Source: Desulfobacteraceae bacterium
Lineage (GTDB): Bacteria > Desulfobacterota > Desulfobacteria > Desulfobacterales > Desulfobacteraceae
DNA: 47,601 bases
Reading direction: 5' to 3'
Assembly (NCBI GenBank): GCA_024225635.1
Contig: JAAEMK010000761.1
Location: 1 to 47,601 of the forward strand
The translations under genes were made by a program, and so were the position numbers. The notes under the pieces are model-generated. The model saw only the letters and a program-made list of their open reading frames with translations, was not told the DNA's origin and searched no databases. The stretch's first letter is position 1. The number at the start of each line of letters is the position of its first letter. Positions 1-8,195 of the stretch are shown here, one piece after another.

Positions 1-1
1 G

Positions 2-577
2 GCTAAATTTGCTTCGCTCGTATCGATGGGGTCAGGCTTAGCTTATTGGCATTTTGTTGGTTTGATCAGGGATGTCGCAATAAGCTAAGCCTGACCCCGT
101 TTTTTGTACCCTGGGATGGTTGCGGTTTAATTGTAATCTGGATCAGGCGGTAGTATAGGCCTCGAGGTAGGAAGGCGTAAGCTAAATTTGCTTCGCTCGC
201 TTCGATGGGGTCGGGCTTAGCTTATTGGCATTTTGTTGGTTTGATCAGGGATGTCGCAATAAGCTAAGCCTGACCCCGGCTGTTGTAACCTGGGATGGTT
301 GCGGCTTAATTGTAATCTGGGTCAGGCGGTAGGATAAGCCTCGATGTAGGAAGGCGTAAGCTAAATTTGCTTCGCTCGCTTCGATGGGGTCAGGCTTAGC
401 TTATTGGCATTTTGTTGGTTTGATCAGGGATGTCGCAATAAGCTAAGCCTGACCCCGGCTTTTGTACCATGAGATGGTTGCGGCTTAATTGTAATCTGGG
501 TCAGGCGGTAGGATAGGCCTCGATGTAGGAAGGCGTAAGCTAAATTTGCTTCGCTCGCTTCGATGGGGTCGGGCTTA
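2..577. repeat. REPIN-like tandem array, 179-bp unit, 3 full copies plus a partial fourth
   Basis: Units begin at 2, 181, 360 and 539, an exact 179-bp period, and the fourth breaks off near 577. Each full unit holds a 21-bp inverted repeat. In unit 1 the arms are 28-48 and 78-98, perfectly complementary around a 29-nt loop; GGGGTCAGGCTTAGC opens the left arm. Arms in later units differ by an A/G change that still allows G-U pairing. Long palindromes in tandem resemble REP/REPIN elements mobilised in trans by RAYT (IS200-like) transposases, but no such gene is in the window. From 578 to 743 I see no gene I would defend. Confidence 0.85.
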
Positions 578-743
578 CTCCATACTGGGGGGGGCCGATT
601 TTAAAATACCGCTTATATGCCAGTCGTCCCAGGAATGTTGGTATGAATGCGTTTATAACTGGTATATCACGATAGGCGGACTCCCTAAAAGCAAGCCGTC
701 TTAGTTTATTGGAATCGACATCTATCGGAAACGGAACAGTTTT

Positions 744-2369
744 ATGAACAGCATAAGCTTGAAACAATTTCTTCATTTCTTCTGCAACGATCAGCGGGAT
801 TCTAAAAAATTCTGCTTTATCCTTGGGGCCGGAGCCTCTGTTTCATCCGGCATTCCAACCGGATATACCCTTGCCTGTGACTGGTTTAACGAATTAAAGA
901 CAGATATACTGCCCGAAAAGGAATTTGAGGAGTGGGTAGCAGAAGAAAATATAGATGAGAAAAAACTTGCGGAACACTATGGACAAATTTATGCCAAGCG
1001 ATATGAGTTAGATCCAAAAGACGGGTATGAATTTCTTGAAAAGGTCATGGAAAAATCCGATCCGAGCATCGGGTATGCAATGCTGGCCCAGATCCTGACC
1101 ACCTCCAAAAGCAACATGGTTATTACCACAAATTTTGACAGCCTCTCCGAAGATGCCCTGTTTATTTATACCCAGAAAAAGCCCCTGGTCATCGGCCATG
1201 AATCCCTTGCAGGATTTATCCAGGCCCACACCTCAAGACCCTGTATCATCAAACTCCACAGGGATCTTCTGCTGGCCCCCAAAAACAAGGATTCCGAAAT
1301 AAACAACCTGTCGGACAATTTTAAAAAGAGCCTGTCACAGATATTCAATTTTTACACCCCCCTTGTCATTGGCTATGGAGGCAATGACGGCAGCCTGATG
1401 GACTTTCTTAAATCCCTGGATCACATCGAAGGCGGTATATACTGGTTTGTCCGCGAAAAAGAGACCGGGTTGAATGATCGAATCCAGGGCCTGCTTGAGC
1501 AACATAACGGTCGCACCGTAAAAATCCCCGGATTTGATGAACTCATGATCCAGACAGGAAATACACTAAAATTAGACAGGTTGGATGATGATCTCATCGA
1601 AATAGCCAAAAAACGATCCGATAAATACAAGGAAGAATTTAAACGCCTGACCCAGGAAAACAAAACCACGGATGAAACCAAACAAGCCCTGTCCGATATT
1701 GCATCAAGGGGTGAAAAAAACTGGCTGTACTACCTCGTAAAAGCAACAGAAGAAAAAAACCCGGACAAAAAGGAGTCCATCTATCGAGAAGGAATTAGAG
1801 TTTTACCTGAAAACCCTGAAATGCATGGGATTTATGCTATATTCTTTTCTTATGAAAAAAAAGATTATGACAAGGCCGAAACATTTCACAAAAGCTCAAT
1901 CAAACTCAACCCGGAGAATTCATTTTTAAATGGCAACTATGCTCATTTTTTATCTGATATCCGAAAAAATTATGACGAGGCACAAAAATATTACCAAAAA
2001 GCCATTAAACTCAATCCAGATGATGTATATTTAAATTCCAACTATGTTAAGCACTTGATTGTCAGTGGCAACACAGACCATGCTTTTCAATTAATAGAAA
2101 AGACTTTTATATTAATTGAAAAGTCTATGCCGCGTACCAGAAATCAAGATATGTCATTCAATCTGAGACTATGGTATTATCGTTATGCTATATTCTTTGA
2201 AAAATATGAGGATGCCAGAGATAACGTTATCAAACTGCTTGACCAGGGTATAAAATCACCGCGCACGTATCTGGACGATGTTATCAAAAAGGCCCAAGAA
2301 TTGAACCATCCTGATCCCGGCGACCTGGCAAAACTGGCCAAACAAATTTCAGCTATTGATGAAGCCTAA
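744..2369 (+). CDS. SIR2-domain protein with C-terminal TPR repeats (probable NADase-type defence effector)
   Basis: This 541-aa protein has an N-terminal SIR2-like NAD-binding domain (about residues 20-270) and a TPR-like helical C-terminus (about 340-470). Visible motifs are GAGASVSSGIP near residue 28, TTNFD with N130, a KLHRD motif carrying the presumed catalytic H172 (KLHGD is more usual), and GYGGND near 210. SIR2-family proteins of this size and layout (ThsA, DSR and SIR2-TPR types) deplete NAD during phage infection; that role here is inferred from the family. The gene is richer in A/T than the genes from 6 kb onward and sits directly after a palindromic repeat array, which fits transfer. 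It appears to stand alone, with no partner. The ribosome site before the ATG is weak, so the exact start is moderately sure. Confidence 0.85.
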   Translation: MNSISLKQFLHFFCNDQRDSKKFCFILGAGASVSSGIPTGYTLACDWFNELKTDILPEKEFEEWVAEENIDEKKLAEHYGQIYAKRYELDPKDGYEFLEKVMEKSDPSIGYAMLAQILTTSKSNMVITTNFDSLSEDALFIYTQKKPLVIGHESLAGFIQAHTSRPCIIKLHRDLLLAPKNKDSEINNLSDNFKKSLSQIFNFYTPLVIGYGGNDGSLMDFLKSLDHIEGGIYWFVREKETGLNDRIQGLLEQHNGRTVKIPGFDELMIQTGNTLKLDRLDDDLIEIAKKRSDKYKEEFKRLTQENKTTDETKQALSDIASRGEKNWLYYLVKATEEKNPDKKESIYREGIRVLPENPEMHGIYAIFFSYEKKDYDKAETFHKSSIKLNPENSFLNGNYAHFLSDIRKNYDEAQKYYQKAIKLNPDDVYLNSNYVKHLIVSGNTDHAFQLIEKTFILIEKSMPRTRNQDMSFNLRLWYYRYAIFFEKYEDARDNVIKLLDQGIKSPRTYLDDVIKKAQELNHPDPGDLAKLAKQISAIDEA

Positions 2370-2417
2370 AAGTAACTATTCCGCACGTTGTAATCTCCCT
2401 GTTTTAACCATGTAGTT

Positions 2418-2558
2418 TTCTTCATGTTCTTCATGTCCTTCATGGTAAATAAAAACGCCCGGAGGGCAGGAGCCGTACATCGTCTTAAATGGTCAAACCG
2501 CCTGCCCTCCGGGCAGTGTTTTATTAACCACCATGAAGAACATGAAGGACATGAAGGG
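2418..2558. repeat. Nested inverted-repeat element
   Basis: An outer imperfect inverted repeat pairs CTTCATG-type triplets at 2418-2446 with their complements at 2528-2558. An inner perfect 14-bp inverted repeat, GCCCGGAGGGCAGG, lies at 2457-2470 with its complement at 2501-2514. The whole could fold into a cruciform about 140 bp long. Translation of the right arm gives a His-Glu-rich string (HEEHEGHEG), which I read as the signature of an interspersed repeat and not of a gene. The surrounding gap (2370-2802) holds no other gene I can support. Confidence 0.7.
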
Positions 2559-2658
2559 GGATGCCGGTCAGCCGTTATTCATCGAAAATCAATAATCCTT
2601 TATGGTAGGATCGGTTTCCCCCCGGCTGATGTGCTGAATAGTTACATTAAACAAAATC

Positions 2659-2688
2659 GCCCCGTGCGCCACCCCGGATGCACGGGGT
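2659..2688. terminator. Hairpin GCCCCGTGC-loop-GCACGGGG (interspersed repeat, possible terminator)
   Basis: A 9-bp GC-rich stem (2659-2667 with 2680-2688; the last pair is weak) surrounds a 12-nt loop. There is no U-tract. The same stem sequence recurs at 3447-3478, so the two hairpins flank the ytfJ-like gene. It may be a repeat element, a Rho-independent-like stop, or both. Confidence 0.45.
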
Positions 2689-2829
2689 TAGACCCTAAAA
2701 ACACTGTTTACATTCAAACAGCATTCATGTAATAGAGATAATATCGTTTATCGGCATGATTTCAGCCGTTTTACCCGGAACAAAAGCCGGCACACGCTCA
2801 CATTGAACATTAACAAAGGGAGGAAACCA

Positions 2830-3438
2830 TTGAAAAAGCTTGTCATTCTATCAGTCTTTTTATTATTGGGCGCAGGAATCGCCTCTGCCGGTACCATCAA
2901 GGTTGGAGAAGAACTTCCGGAAATCAACATCAAAGAAAAAGGCGTGATGGTTCCCGAATATGAGATTGTGAAAGACCGGATGGTTTTTAAAGAAGACGGA
3001 CGAATCTCATACCGGGAATGGGACAGTAAAGAACTTTCCGGCAGGATCAGGACAATTTACCATCTGGCGGCCCGGGACGGCATTGACGAGATCAACGAGC
3101 CGTATATCGACGCCCTCATCGCAGCAAAACTCCCGGAAGCCCTCCCGGACTCCCCCTACAAAACCATTACCATCCTCAACATGGATGACGCACTCTGGGG
3201 AACCAGCGGGATCGCCGGAATGCGCCTGGAGAAAAGTCAAAAAGAATTCCCCTATGCATGCTATGTAGCAGATGAAGACGGCCAGGCCATCAAAACCTGG
3301 GGGCTCAAGAAAAAAGAGAGCGCCGTCATTGTCCTTGATCACGAAAACCGGGTCATCTTTTTCAAGGAGGGCAAATTAAACAGGGAAGAGATTCAAACAG
3401 CAGTAGCCCTCATCAAATCGGAACTTGAAACAGACTGA
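2830..3438 (+). CDS. YtfJ-family periplasmic thioredoxin-fold protein
   Basis: The protein resembles the YtfJ family, periplasmic proteins with a thioredoxin-like fold and no known reaction. A TTG start at 2830 is preferred over TTG 2803 because GGGAGG lies 6 bases before it and the product then begins with a clean signal peptide (MKKLVILSVFLLLG, cleavage near ASA-G), giving 202 aa. Features typical of the family include the GEELPEI opening, the central ITILNMDDALWGTSG segment, and a C-terminal AVIVLDHENRVIFFKEG strand pair. No CxxC redox pair is present. It stands alone between two copies of the same hairpin repeat. The family call is fairly firm; the function is unknown. Confidence 0.8.
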   Translation: MKKLVILSVFLLLGAGIASAGTIKVGEELPEINIKEKGVMVPEYEIVKDRMVFKEDGRISYREWDSKELSGRIRTIYHLAARDGIDEINEPYIDALIAAKLPEALPDSPYKTITILNMDDALWGTSGIAGMRLEKSQKEFPYACYVADEDGQAIKTWGLKKKESAVIVLDHENRVIFFKEGKLNREEIQTAVALIKSELETD

Positions 3439-3446
3439 TACTGCAA

Positions 3447-3478
3447 CGCCCCGTGCGCAAGGCACGATGCACGGGGCG
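3447..3478. terminator. GC-rich hairpin between convergent genes
   Basis: A perfect 10-bp stem CGCCCCGTGC (3447-3456) pairs with 3469-3478 across a 12-nt loop. It sits just after the ytfJ-like stop and before the end of the convergent minus-strand gene, so it may terminate both transcripts. It copies the stem at 2659-2688. Confidence 0.55.
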
Positions 3479-3498
3479 ATGATCCGCCCTGCCCGGCT

Positions 3499-3984
3499 TT
3501 ACGCTGTTTTGTTCCTGCGCACCAGCAGCACGCCCATGCAGAGGTTAAAGATCAGGCTGATTCCCAACACCGCTGAAAGGGGTTTGGACAGGGCTTTGGG
3601 ATTTTGGTCCCGGGTTGCGGTTTTCGGGGCGGACTCTTGCGTTTGCTCCGGCTGCACCTGGACCCGGCCCTGGATTTTATGCCCCATCCCATCGCTGACC
3701 TCCACCAGCCAGGTACCGGGGGTGTCGGGAAAGAATGCGATTCTTCCATTTTTGTCGGTCCGTCCATTTTGATGTTCAAGCTCGGCATCTTCGGGAGAAT
3801 AGATATAGGTCTCGGCATAGGCCATGGCGGTTCCATCTGAGTAATAGCACTCCAGGGTTACGGCTTTATCTTGCTGTAACACTCGATAGCCTGTGCCATG
3901 GGCCAGGGCAACTCCGGGCAGAATCAACGCAACTGAGATCAGAACAAAAAGGAATTCAATCGTCGGGAAGAATCGCAGTCTCAT
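3499..3984 (-). CDS. NikL-like small periplasmic protein with C-terminal membrane anchor
   Basis: This 161-aa product has a signal peptide ending at ALA-HG, a beta-rich domain (about 30-110) with the GTWLVEVSDGMGH strand typical of carboxypeptidase-regulatory or NikL-like proteins, a P/Q/T-rich linker, and a C-terminal transmembrane helix (about 135-155) followed by RRNK. A His directly after the cleavage site is common in metal-handling periplasmic proteins. Its start abuts the stop of the upstream DUF4198 gene with no gap, and its ribosome site (GAGGTGA) lies inside that gene, so the two are probably translationally coupled. A role as an accessory to metal (nickel or cobalt) uptake is inferred from NikK/NikL pairs; no transporter gene is adjacent. 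Confidence 0.7.
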   Translation of the reverse strand: MRLRFFPTIEFLFVLISVALILPGVALAHGTGYRVLQQDKAVTLECYYSDGTAMAYAETYIYSPEDAELEHQNGRTDKNGRIAFFPDTPGTWLVEVSDGMGHKIQGRVQVQPEQTQESAPKTATRDQNPKALSKPLSAVLGISLIFNLCMGVLLVRRNKTA

Positions 3985-4758
3985 CTATTTCACCTCAAAT
4001 ACCAGAACAGCACGCATGATATGGGTATCATAATCCTCGGTGGCCTGGTCCAGCTTCTTTTGTACCCGGACCATCCAGGTTCCGGGATGGGTTATTTTCA
4101 CCTTTGCAATGCCCTGGTCGTTGCATTCCGTATAATAGGCATAGGTGTTGGGATTTGAGCTGAAACCGTCATAGGTGGCATAAACCGCCGTGGACAAGGG
4201 TTTGCCGTCATAGAGGATTTTGAATTCCATTTCCGTGTTGATACCGGCCGTGGCAGGATTGGTAATGGGGACAATTTCCAGTTTATCCTTGACGATTGTA
4301 TCGAACCCTTGGTCTGCGTTGCCTGCTTTGATAAGGGTTTTACAGAATTTCTCATATTTACCACTGGCGATAACGCCCCTCAGGCCCTTTTTGCTTGCCT
4401 GCTTCCACCCCTGGGTGGTCTGGGTCCAGATTATGCCTTTTCGATGTCCGGCAATGATTGCGTACCCTTCTTTTTTGCACTGGGCAACGCCGTCATGGGT
4501 CAGCAGGATGGGGTTGGGGTGCAGTTTTATGGGGGTAACGGTGTTGGCGTTGATCAGGGAAACATCTATCTGATCCCCGGGTTCCAGCTCTTCACTTACC
4601 ATGAACACGTGGCAGGACAGTACGCTGAAGGGAACTTTTTGATCCGGCTGGACACTCATCTGAACAGGTTTGATGACAAACTCATGGGCGGAAACAGATG
4701 CAATCATAGTAAAGCAAATCATTAACGATAACAGAAAGAATTTACAGGGTCTGGTCAT
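3985..4758 (-). CDS. DUF4198-family periplasmic protein (NikK-like)
   Basis: This 257-aa protein has a signal peptide (MTRPCKFFLLSLMICF..., cleavage at VSA-HE) and the DUF4198 layout: an N-terminal beta domain beginning HEFVIKP, a middle strand-rich region, and a C-terminal HPGTWMVRVQKK segment near residue 228. DUF4198 proteins are found beside nickel and cobalt ECF transporters, where they are named NikK, and in other metal-related loci. Here the protein is paired with a NikL-like gene but without NikMNQO genes. The first mature residue is His, as in its neighbour. Expression is likely controlled by the leader hairpin at 4795-4847. The family call is good; the ligand is unproven. Confidence 0.75.
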   Translation of the reverse strand: MTRPCKFFLLSLMICFTMIASVSAHEFVIKPVQMSVQPDQKVPFSVLSCHVFMVSEELEPGDQIDVSLINANTVTPIKLHPNPILLTHDGVAQCKKEGYAIIAGHRKGIIWTQTTQGWKQASKKGLRGVIASGKYEKFCKTLIKAGNADQGFDTIVKDKLEIVPITNPATAGINTEMEFKILYDGKPLSTAVYATYDGFSSNPNTYAYYTECNDQGIAKVKITHPGTWMVRVQKKLDQATEDYDTHIMRAVLVFEVK

Positions 4759-4794
4759 TGTCTTCTCCTTAAAAATAGACCGTTAAAACAAAAA

Positions 4795-4847
4795 AAGCCA
4801 CAAAGATCCATCTCCCCCATAAGAGGGGGCAAAGGCCTTCGTGGCTT
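4795..4847 (-). promoter_or_regulatory. Leader terminator/attenuator upstream of the DUF4198 operon
   Basis: Read on the minus strand, an 11-bp stem (4837-4847 with 4795-4805, one G-U pair) encloses a second hairpin (CCCCC/GGGGG near 4814-4829) and is followed at once by a run of seven U. This is a Rho-independent terminator placed about 36 bases before the start codon, so it must act as an attenuator or riboswitch expression platform. I do not recognise a known riboswitch consensus in it. Confidence 0.6.
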
Positions 4848-4889
4848 ACGTTTCAAATATTTTTTACTACTACTACTTCTTAAATAACT

Positions 4890-4905
4890 ATTACCTTCAG
4901 GTAAT
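4890..4905. promoter_or_regulatory. Perfect palindrome ATTACCT-TC-AGGTAAT, candidate operator
   Basis: A 16-bp perfect palindrome lies about 45 bp upstream of the attenuator hairpin and about 130 bp before the DUF4198 start. Its size and position fit a dimeric repressor site over the operon promoter. The regulator is not in the window. Confidence 0.45.
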
Positions 4906-5016
4906 TAATGGGGCATACATAAATCACAACACGATTTGATGTCAACCTTTTTTTACTCAAAAAAAGCATAAAGTTCCCTGTCATCAAGATTGGCAAAGGA
5001 AAAACGTCCCCTTTTC

Positions 5017-5985
5017 TCACGGAGAAACATGCCCGCTGCTTTGCCCGTTGCCATGAAGCCCACGCATAAACGCCATGTAGATCAAGGCTGTCTCCTCCGG
5101 TTTTTCCACCATTGGCACATGCCCGCAATTTTCGATTATTTTAAGGGTGGCGTCGGGGATCATGGTTTTGAACACCATGGCGCCGGAGACATCGAGCACC
5201 CTGTCCCGGTCTCCCCAGATTACCAGGACAGGGGGGGTGAGTTTTGGCAGCTCTTTCCGGACCGGGGTGTCATCGGTATCCGAAAACAGGTCCTTCCACA
5301 TTTTCCTGTTATGTTCGTTTCTCTCCATGTGGCGGCGGGCCAGGACATTCCTGGCAGGCCAGGGAAGAAACGGCTCCTCTTCAAAACAGAGGGCCAGCAG
5401 ATCATCATACTCTTTGCGGGTGGAAACGATCAATGGATTCCTGCCCTGGTCCAGGGCCTTGAAAAAATCGCTTTTCACCGAAGTCAACACCCCTGCCGAA
5501 TCAAACAGTCCCAGGGATAAAATCTGTTCCGGCCGGTTTTGCGAATAAACCAGGGACACAAGCCCGCCCATGGAATTTCCAGCCAGATGGAAGCGTGTGA
5601 GCCCAAGCTTGTCAACCGCCGAGGCCAGGCGCCTTTCCATGCTGAACACGTCATAGGCTCCCGGGAAATCAAGGGAGCTCTCCCCATGCCCCGGAAGATC
5701 CACGGCAATCACCCTGTAGGATTCCGGAATATATCGCGCAAACCTGAGCCAGTTGTCCTTATTCGCCCCAAAACCGTGGAGAAACACCATTACATCCCCG
5801 ACTCCCTCCCTTTCCAGGTAGCAGAGGGTCCGTCCCTCCACCATGACGGATTTTTTCTCCATGCGGGATTTGCTCCGCTCCATGGAAAGTCCGAACCTGA
5901 ACGCCGGTTCCTCGACGATGCTGCATCCGGTGCAAAACAATAAGGAAACAAGAATCAAGATTGTAATTCGTAAATGTATTTTCAC
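5017..5985 (-). CDS. Alpha/beta-hydrolase lipoprotein
   Basis: This is a serine hydrolase of the alpha/beta fold, about 322 aa. The oxyanion region HGFGAN, nucleophile elbow GNSMGG, acid WGDRDRV and catalytic His in GHVPMVEKP are all present, as is the DLPGHGESS turn. I chose the GTG at 5985 because AGGAGG sits 8 bases before it and the product then starts with a signal sequence (MKIHLRITILILVSLLF) ending in CTGC, an acceptable though not ideal lipobox. It probably acts on ester or lipid substrates at the inner face of the outer membrane; the substrate cannot be read from sequence. It is monocistronic, facing away from the large operon. Confidence 0.85.
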   Translation of the reverse strand: MKIHLRITILILVSLLFCTGCSIVEEPAFRFGLSMERSKSRMEKKSVMVEGRTLCYLEREGVGDVMVFLHGFGANKDNWLRFARYIPESYRVIAVDLPGHGESSLDFPGAYDVFSMERRLASAVDKLGLTRFHLAGNSMGGLVSLVYSQNRPEQILSLGLFDSAGVLTSVKSDFFKALDQGRNPLIVSTRKEYDDLLALCFEEEPFLPWPARNVLARRHMERNEHNRKMWKDLFSDTDDTPVRKELPKLTPPVLVIWGDRDRVLDVSGAMVFKTMIPDATLKIIENCGHVPMVEKPEETALIYMAFMRGLHGNGQSSGHVSP

Positions 5986-6420
5986 GGCACGGACCTCCTG
6001 TATGGGGACGTTCAATAATACAGCCTGACTCATACCCTTTTCACGGTGCGCCCAAAAACACAATATTTTTTTTACCTGAACCTTTTTCGCTGCCTGGCAC
6101 AGAGCATGATTTCCAGGGGACAGTTTTATTTTGAGCTTGACAAAAAGCCCCACAAATAGTTCCATTGGTATGGGATGCGGAATCGAAAGCATGCGTCATA
6201 AAGTTCCTTATTATCAGGGTTATTTTTAACGAATCCACCATAAGACAAAAATTGTCTTTTCTCACTCTGTTTCGCCGATATTTACACCAGTCTCCCAGAT
6301 CCCTTATCGTCAGCGGAAATAATCCGTTTTTTTGCTGAAACGAAATGTTACCAACATAGCTATGGTTTAAGATCGTCTTTATCACTTATCGCCTACCGAT
6401 CCTTGTGGAAGGGGTGGGGA
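5986..6420. other. Divergent intergenic region with short palindrome
   Basis: This 435-bp gap separates the hydrolase from the export operon and must hold both promoters. It contains the dispersed repeat at 6034-6073 and a palindrome AAGACAA-AAA-TTGTCTT at 6242-6258. I could not assign a convincing -35/-10 pair. Minus-strand reading frames here look like noise. Confidence 0.4.
6034..6073. repeat. Dispersed short repeat, copy 1
   Basis: This stretch closely matches 32339-32377 (shared cores TTCACGGTG and GCCCAAAAACACAA, then a long T run). Both copies lie just upstream of minus-strand genes for exported proteins. Confidence 0.65.
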
Positions 6421-8187
6421 ATGGAAAAAGTCCTGCAAACCTGGCTGTTTCATCAATGCCGGAAGATGTCCGGCTCGATACATGCCATGTTGTTGACAAA
6501 TCCATCAGATGAAGGACCGGACAAGCGGGTACTGTTCTGGCCGGATAACCTGCGTGATCACACGCGGTTGTCCCGGGTCGCCCGGACGGCATTGCGAACC
6601 GGGCAACCGGTGATAAAGTCCCACGACAATGAAATGGAAAAAACCGGTGAACCGCTGGATGCCCTGGCCTGCCCCCTGTTTCTGAAAGGCCGGTTGTTCG
6701 GGGCCGTGGCCGTCGAGATGACCAACCGGTCCAAGCCCATGCAGGAAACAACGGTGTGCCAGCTCAAGGCCGGGGCTGAATGGCTGGAAGCCATGATTCT
6801 GCTGCATGGTTCAACGGCCAAGGACCAACTGGTGAATCTTGTGGACCTGGTTGCCTCGGGACTTGAACATGACCGTTTCAGACTGGCCGCAAGCGAGGTG
6901 ACCAACGAACTTGCCCAGCGCTTTTCCTGCCGCCGGGTGAGTATCGGTTTTCTGCGTTACAACATTGTAAGGGTCGAGGCCCTGTCCCATTGTTCCCGGA
7001 TCGATCAGCATTCCAGCCTGGTTCGGGCCATTCGGGATGCCATGTCCGAAGCCCTGGACCAGTGCGCCACAGTGGTGTATCCCCCGGAACCCAACGCCCC
7101 CCCGGTGGCCACCCGGTTTCATGCACAACTGGCCAAAGAGCAGCATGGGACTGCCATATGCACCTTGCCGCTGATAAGAAACAACAAAGCGGTCGGCGCA
7201 CTGCTGCTGGAGCGCGCCGGGGAAAACCCCTTTCCCCCGGAAACGGTGGTGCAGTGTGAGCAGATCGGGCTGTTGCTCGGGCCGGTGCTGGAAACCAGAA
7301 GAAGGGACGAGCGGCCCCTGCATTCAAAGATCCTCGAATCATTGCGAACCGGGCTCGTCAAACTGTTCGGTCCGCGTCATCTGACCCTGAAGGCCGCCGT
7401 CAGCCTGGGCGCGATTCTCCTGGCCTGGCTTTCCCTGGCCACGGCCATGTTTCGCATATCCTGCGATTCCGTGCTGGAACCGGGTGTCTGTCAGGTGATT
7501 GTGGCCCCCCAGCAGGGGTATATTGCCAAGGCCCATGCCCGCGCCGGTGATCTGGTTCAGGCGGGGGATCTGCTGGCGACCCTGGATGACCAGGACCTGC
7601 GCCTTGAACAACGCAAATGGCAAAGCAAGCGTGCCCGGCTGCTCAAGGAATACCGAAAGGCGCTGGCCGGTTTCAACCGTGCCGAGGTGGCCATTCTCAA
7701 AGCCAAACGCGCCCAGGCCGAAGCCCAGCTTGCGCTTACGGAAAAGCAGCTGGCGCGTACAACCCTTGTCGCCCCGTTTTCCGGCCTGGTTGTGAAGGGC
7801 GACCTGAGCCAGGCCCTTGGCTCGCCGGTCACCCGGGGCGAGGTGTTGTATGAAGTGGCTCCCACCGGCCAATACCTGGTTGTCCTGAAGGTTGAAGACC
7901 GGGATATCGGTCTGGTCTCCCCGGGGCAAAAGGGAAAATTGAAACTGTCCGGCATTCCCGACCAGACGATTTCCATCACCATCGACCGGCTGACCCCCGT
8001 GTCAACCCCCGGGGAGGGGCGCAACTATTTCCGGGTGGAGGCAGTCATGGAAAAGCATTCGGATCTAATGCGCCCCGGCATGGAAGGGATCTCAAAAATA
8101 GAAATCGGCCGGGAAAAGCTGCTCCGGATCTGGACCCGGCCATGGTCTGAACGACTGCGTATCTTAGCCTGGAAACTGTTACCGTAA
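6421..8187 (+). CDS. GAF-GAF-TM-HlyD membrane fusion protein
   Basis: About 588 aa. The N-terminal half (to about residue 300) is cytoplasmic and looks like two GAF-type sensor domains; the end of the second carries the CTLPLIRNNKAVGALLLER strand pattern. A transmembrane helix (about 325-345) follows, then a HlyD-type adaptor: lipoyl half-motif beginning VIVAPQQGYI, a short coiled coil rich in AKRAQAEAQLALTEKQL, the second lipoyl half TTLVAPFSGLV, and a beta-barrel. ATG 6421 is chosen because GGAAGGGGTGGGG precedes it; a TTG lies 18 bases upstream. It is the first gene of the operon, 8 bases before the M50 gene. Fusion of a GAF sensor to an adaptor is unusual and suggests ligand control of the export machine from the cytoplasm. 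Confidence 0.85.
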   Translation: MEKVLQTWLFHQCRKMSGSIHAMLLTNPSDEGPDKRVLFWPDNLRDHTRLSRVARTALRTGQPVIKSHDNEMEKTGEPLDALACPLFLKGRLFGAVAVEMTNRSKPMQETTVCQLKAGAEWLEAMILLHGSTAKDQLVNLVDLVASGLEHDRFRLAASEVTNELAQRFSCRRVSIGFLRYNIVRVEALSHCSRIDQHSSLVRAIRDAMSEALDQCATVVYPPEPNAPPVATRFHAQLAKEQHGTAICTLPLIRNNKAVGALLLERAGENPFPPETVVQCEQIGLLLGPVLETRRRDERPLHSKILESLRTGLVKLFGPRHLTLKAAVSLGAILLAWLSLATAMFRISCDSVLEPGVCQVIVAPQQGYIAKAHARAGDLVQAGDLLATLDDQDLRLEQRKWQSKRARLLKEYRKALAGFNRAEVAILKAKRAQAEAQLALTEKQLARTTLVAPFSGLVVKGDLSQALGSPVTRGEVLYEVAPTGQYLVVLKVEDRDIGLVSPGQKGKLKLSGIPDQTISITIDRLTPVSTPGEGRNYFRVEAVMEKHSDLMRPGMEGISKIEIGREKLLRIWTRPWSERLRILAWKLLP

Positions 8188-8195
8188 GAGGAATA

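Noticed and set aside
1-600. CRISPR-like array
   Set aside because: The whole 179-bp unit is conserved, including what would be spacers, and the period is far too long.
540-776. 78-codon minus-strand reading frame
   Set aside because: It runs from inside the SIR2 start into the repeat array, has no recognisable domain and no supporting ribosome site; at best a decayed fragment.
2424-2732. Plus-strand reading frame with a His-Glu-rich stretch
   Set aside because: It is a translation of the nested inverted-repeat element and lacks a ribosome site.
4795-4847. Cyclic-di-GMP or cobalamin riboswitch
   Set aside because: The conserved bases of those classes are not present; only the terminator hairpin can be supported.
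6041-6385. 114-codon minus-strand frame upstream of the export operon
   Set aside because: It has no domain or ribosome site and includes the dispersed repeat; I treat it as noncoding.
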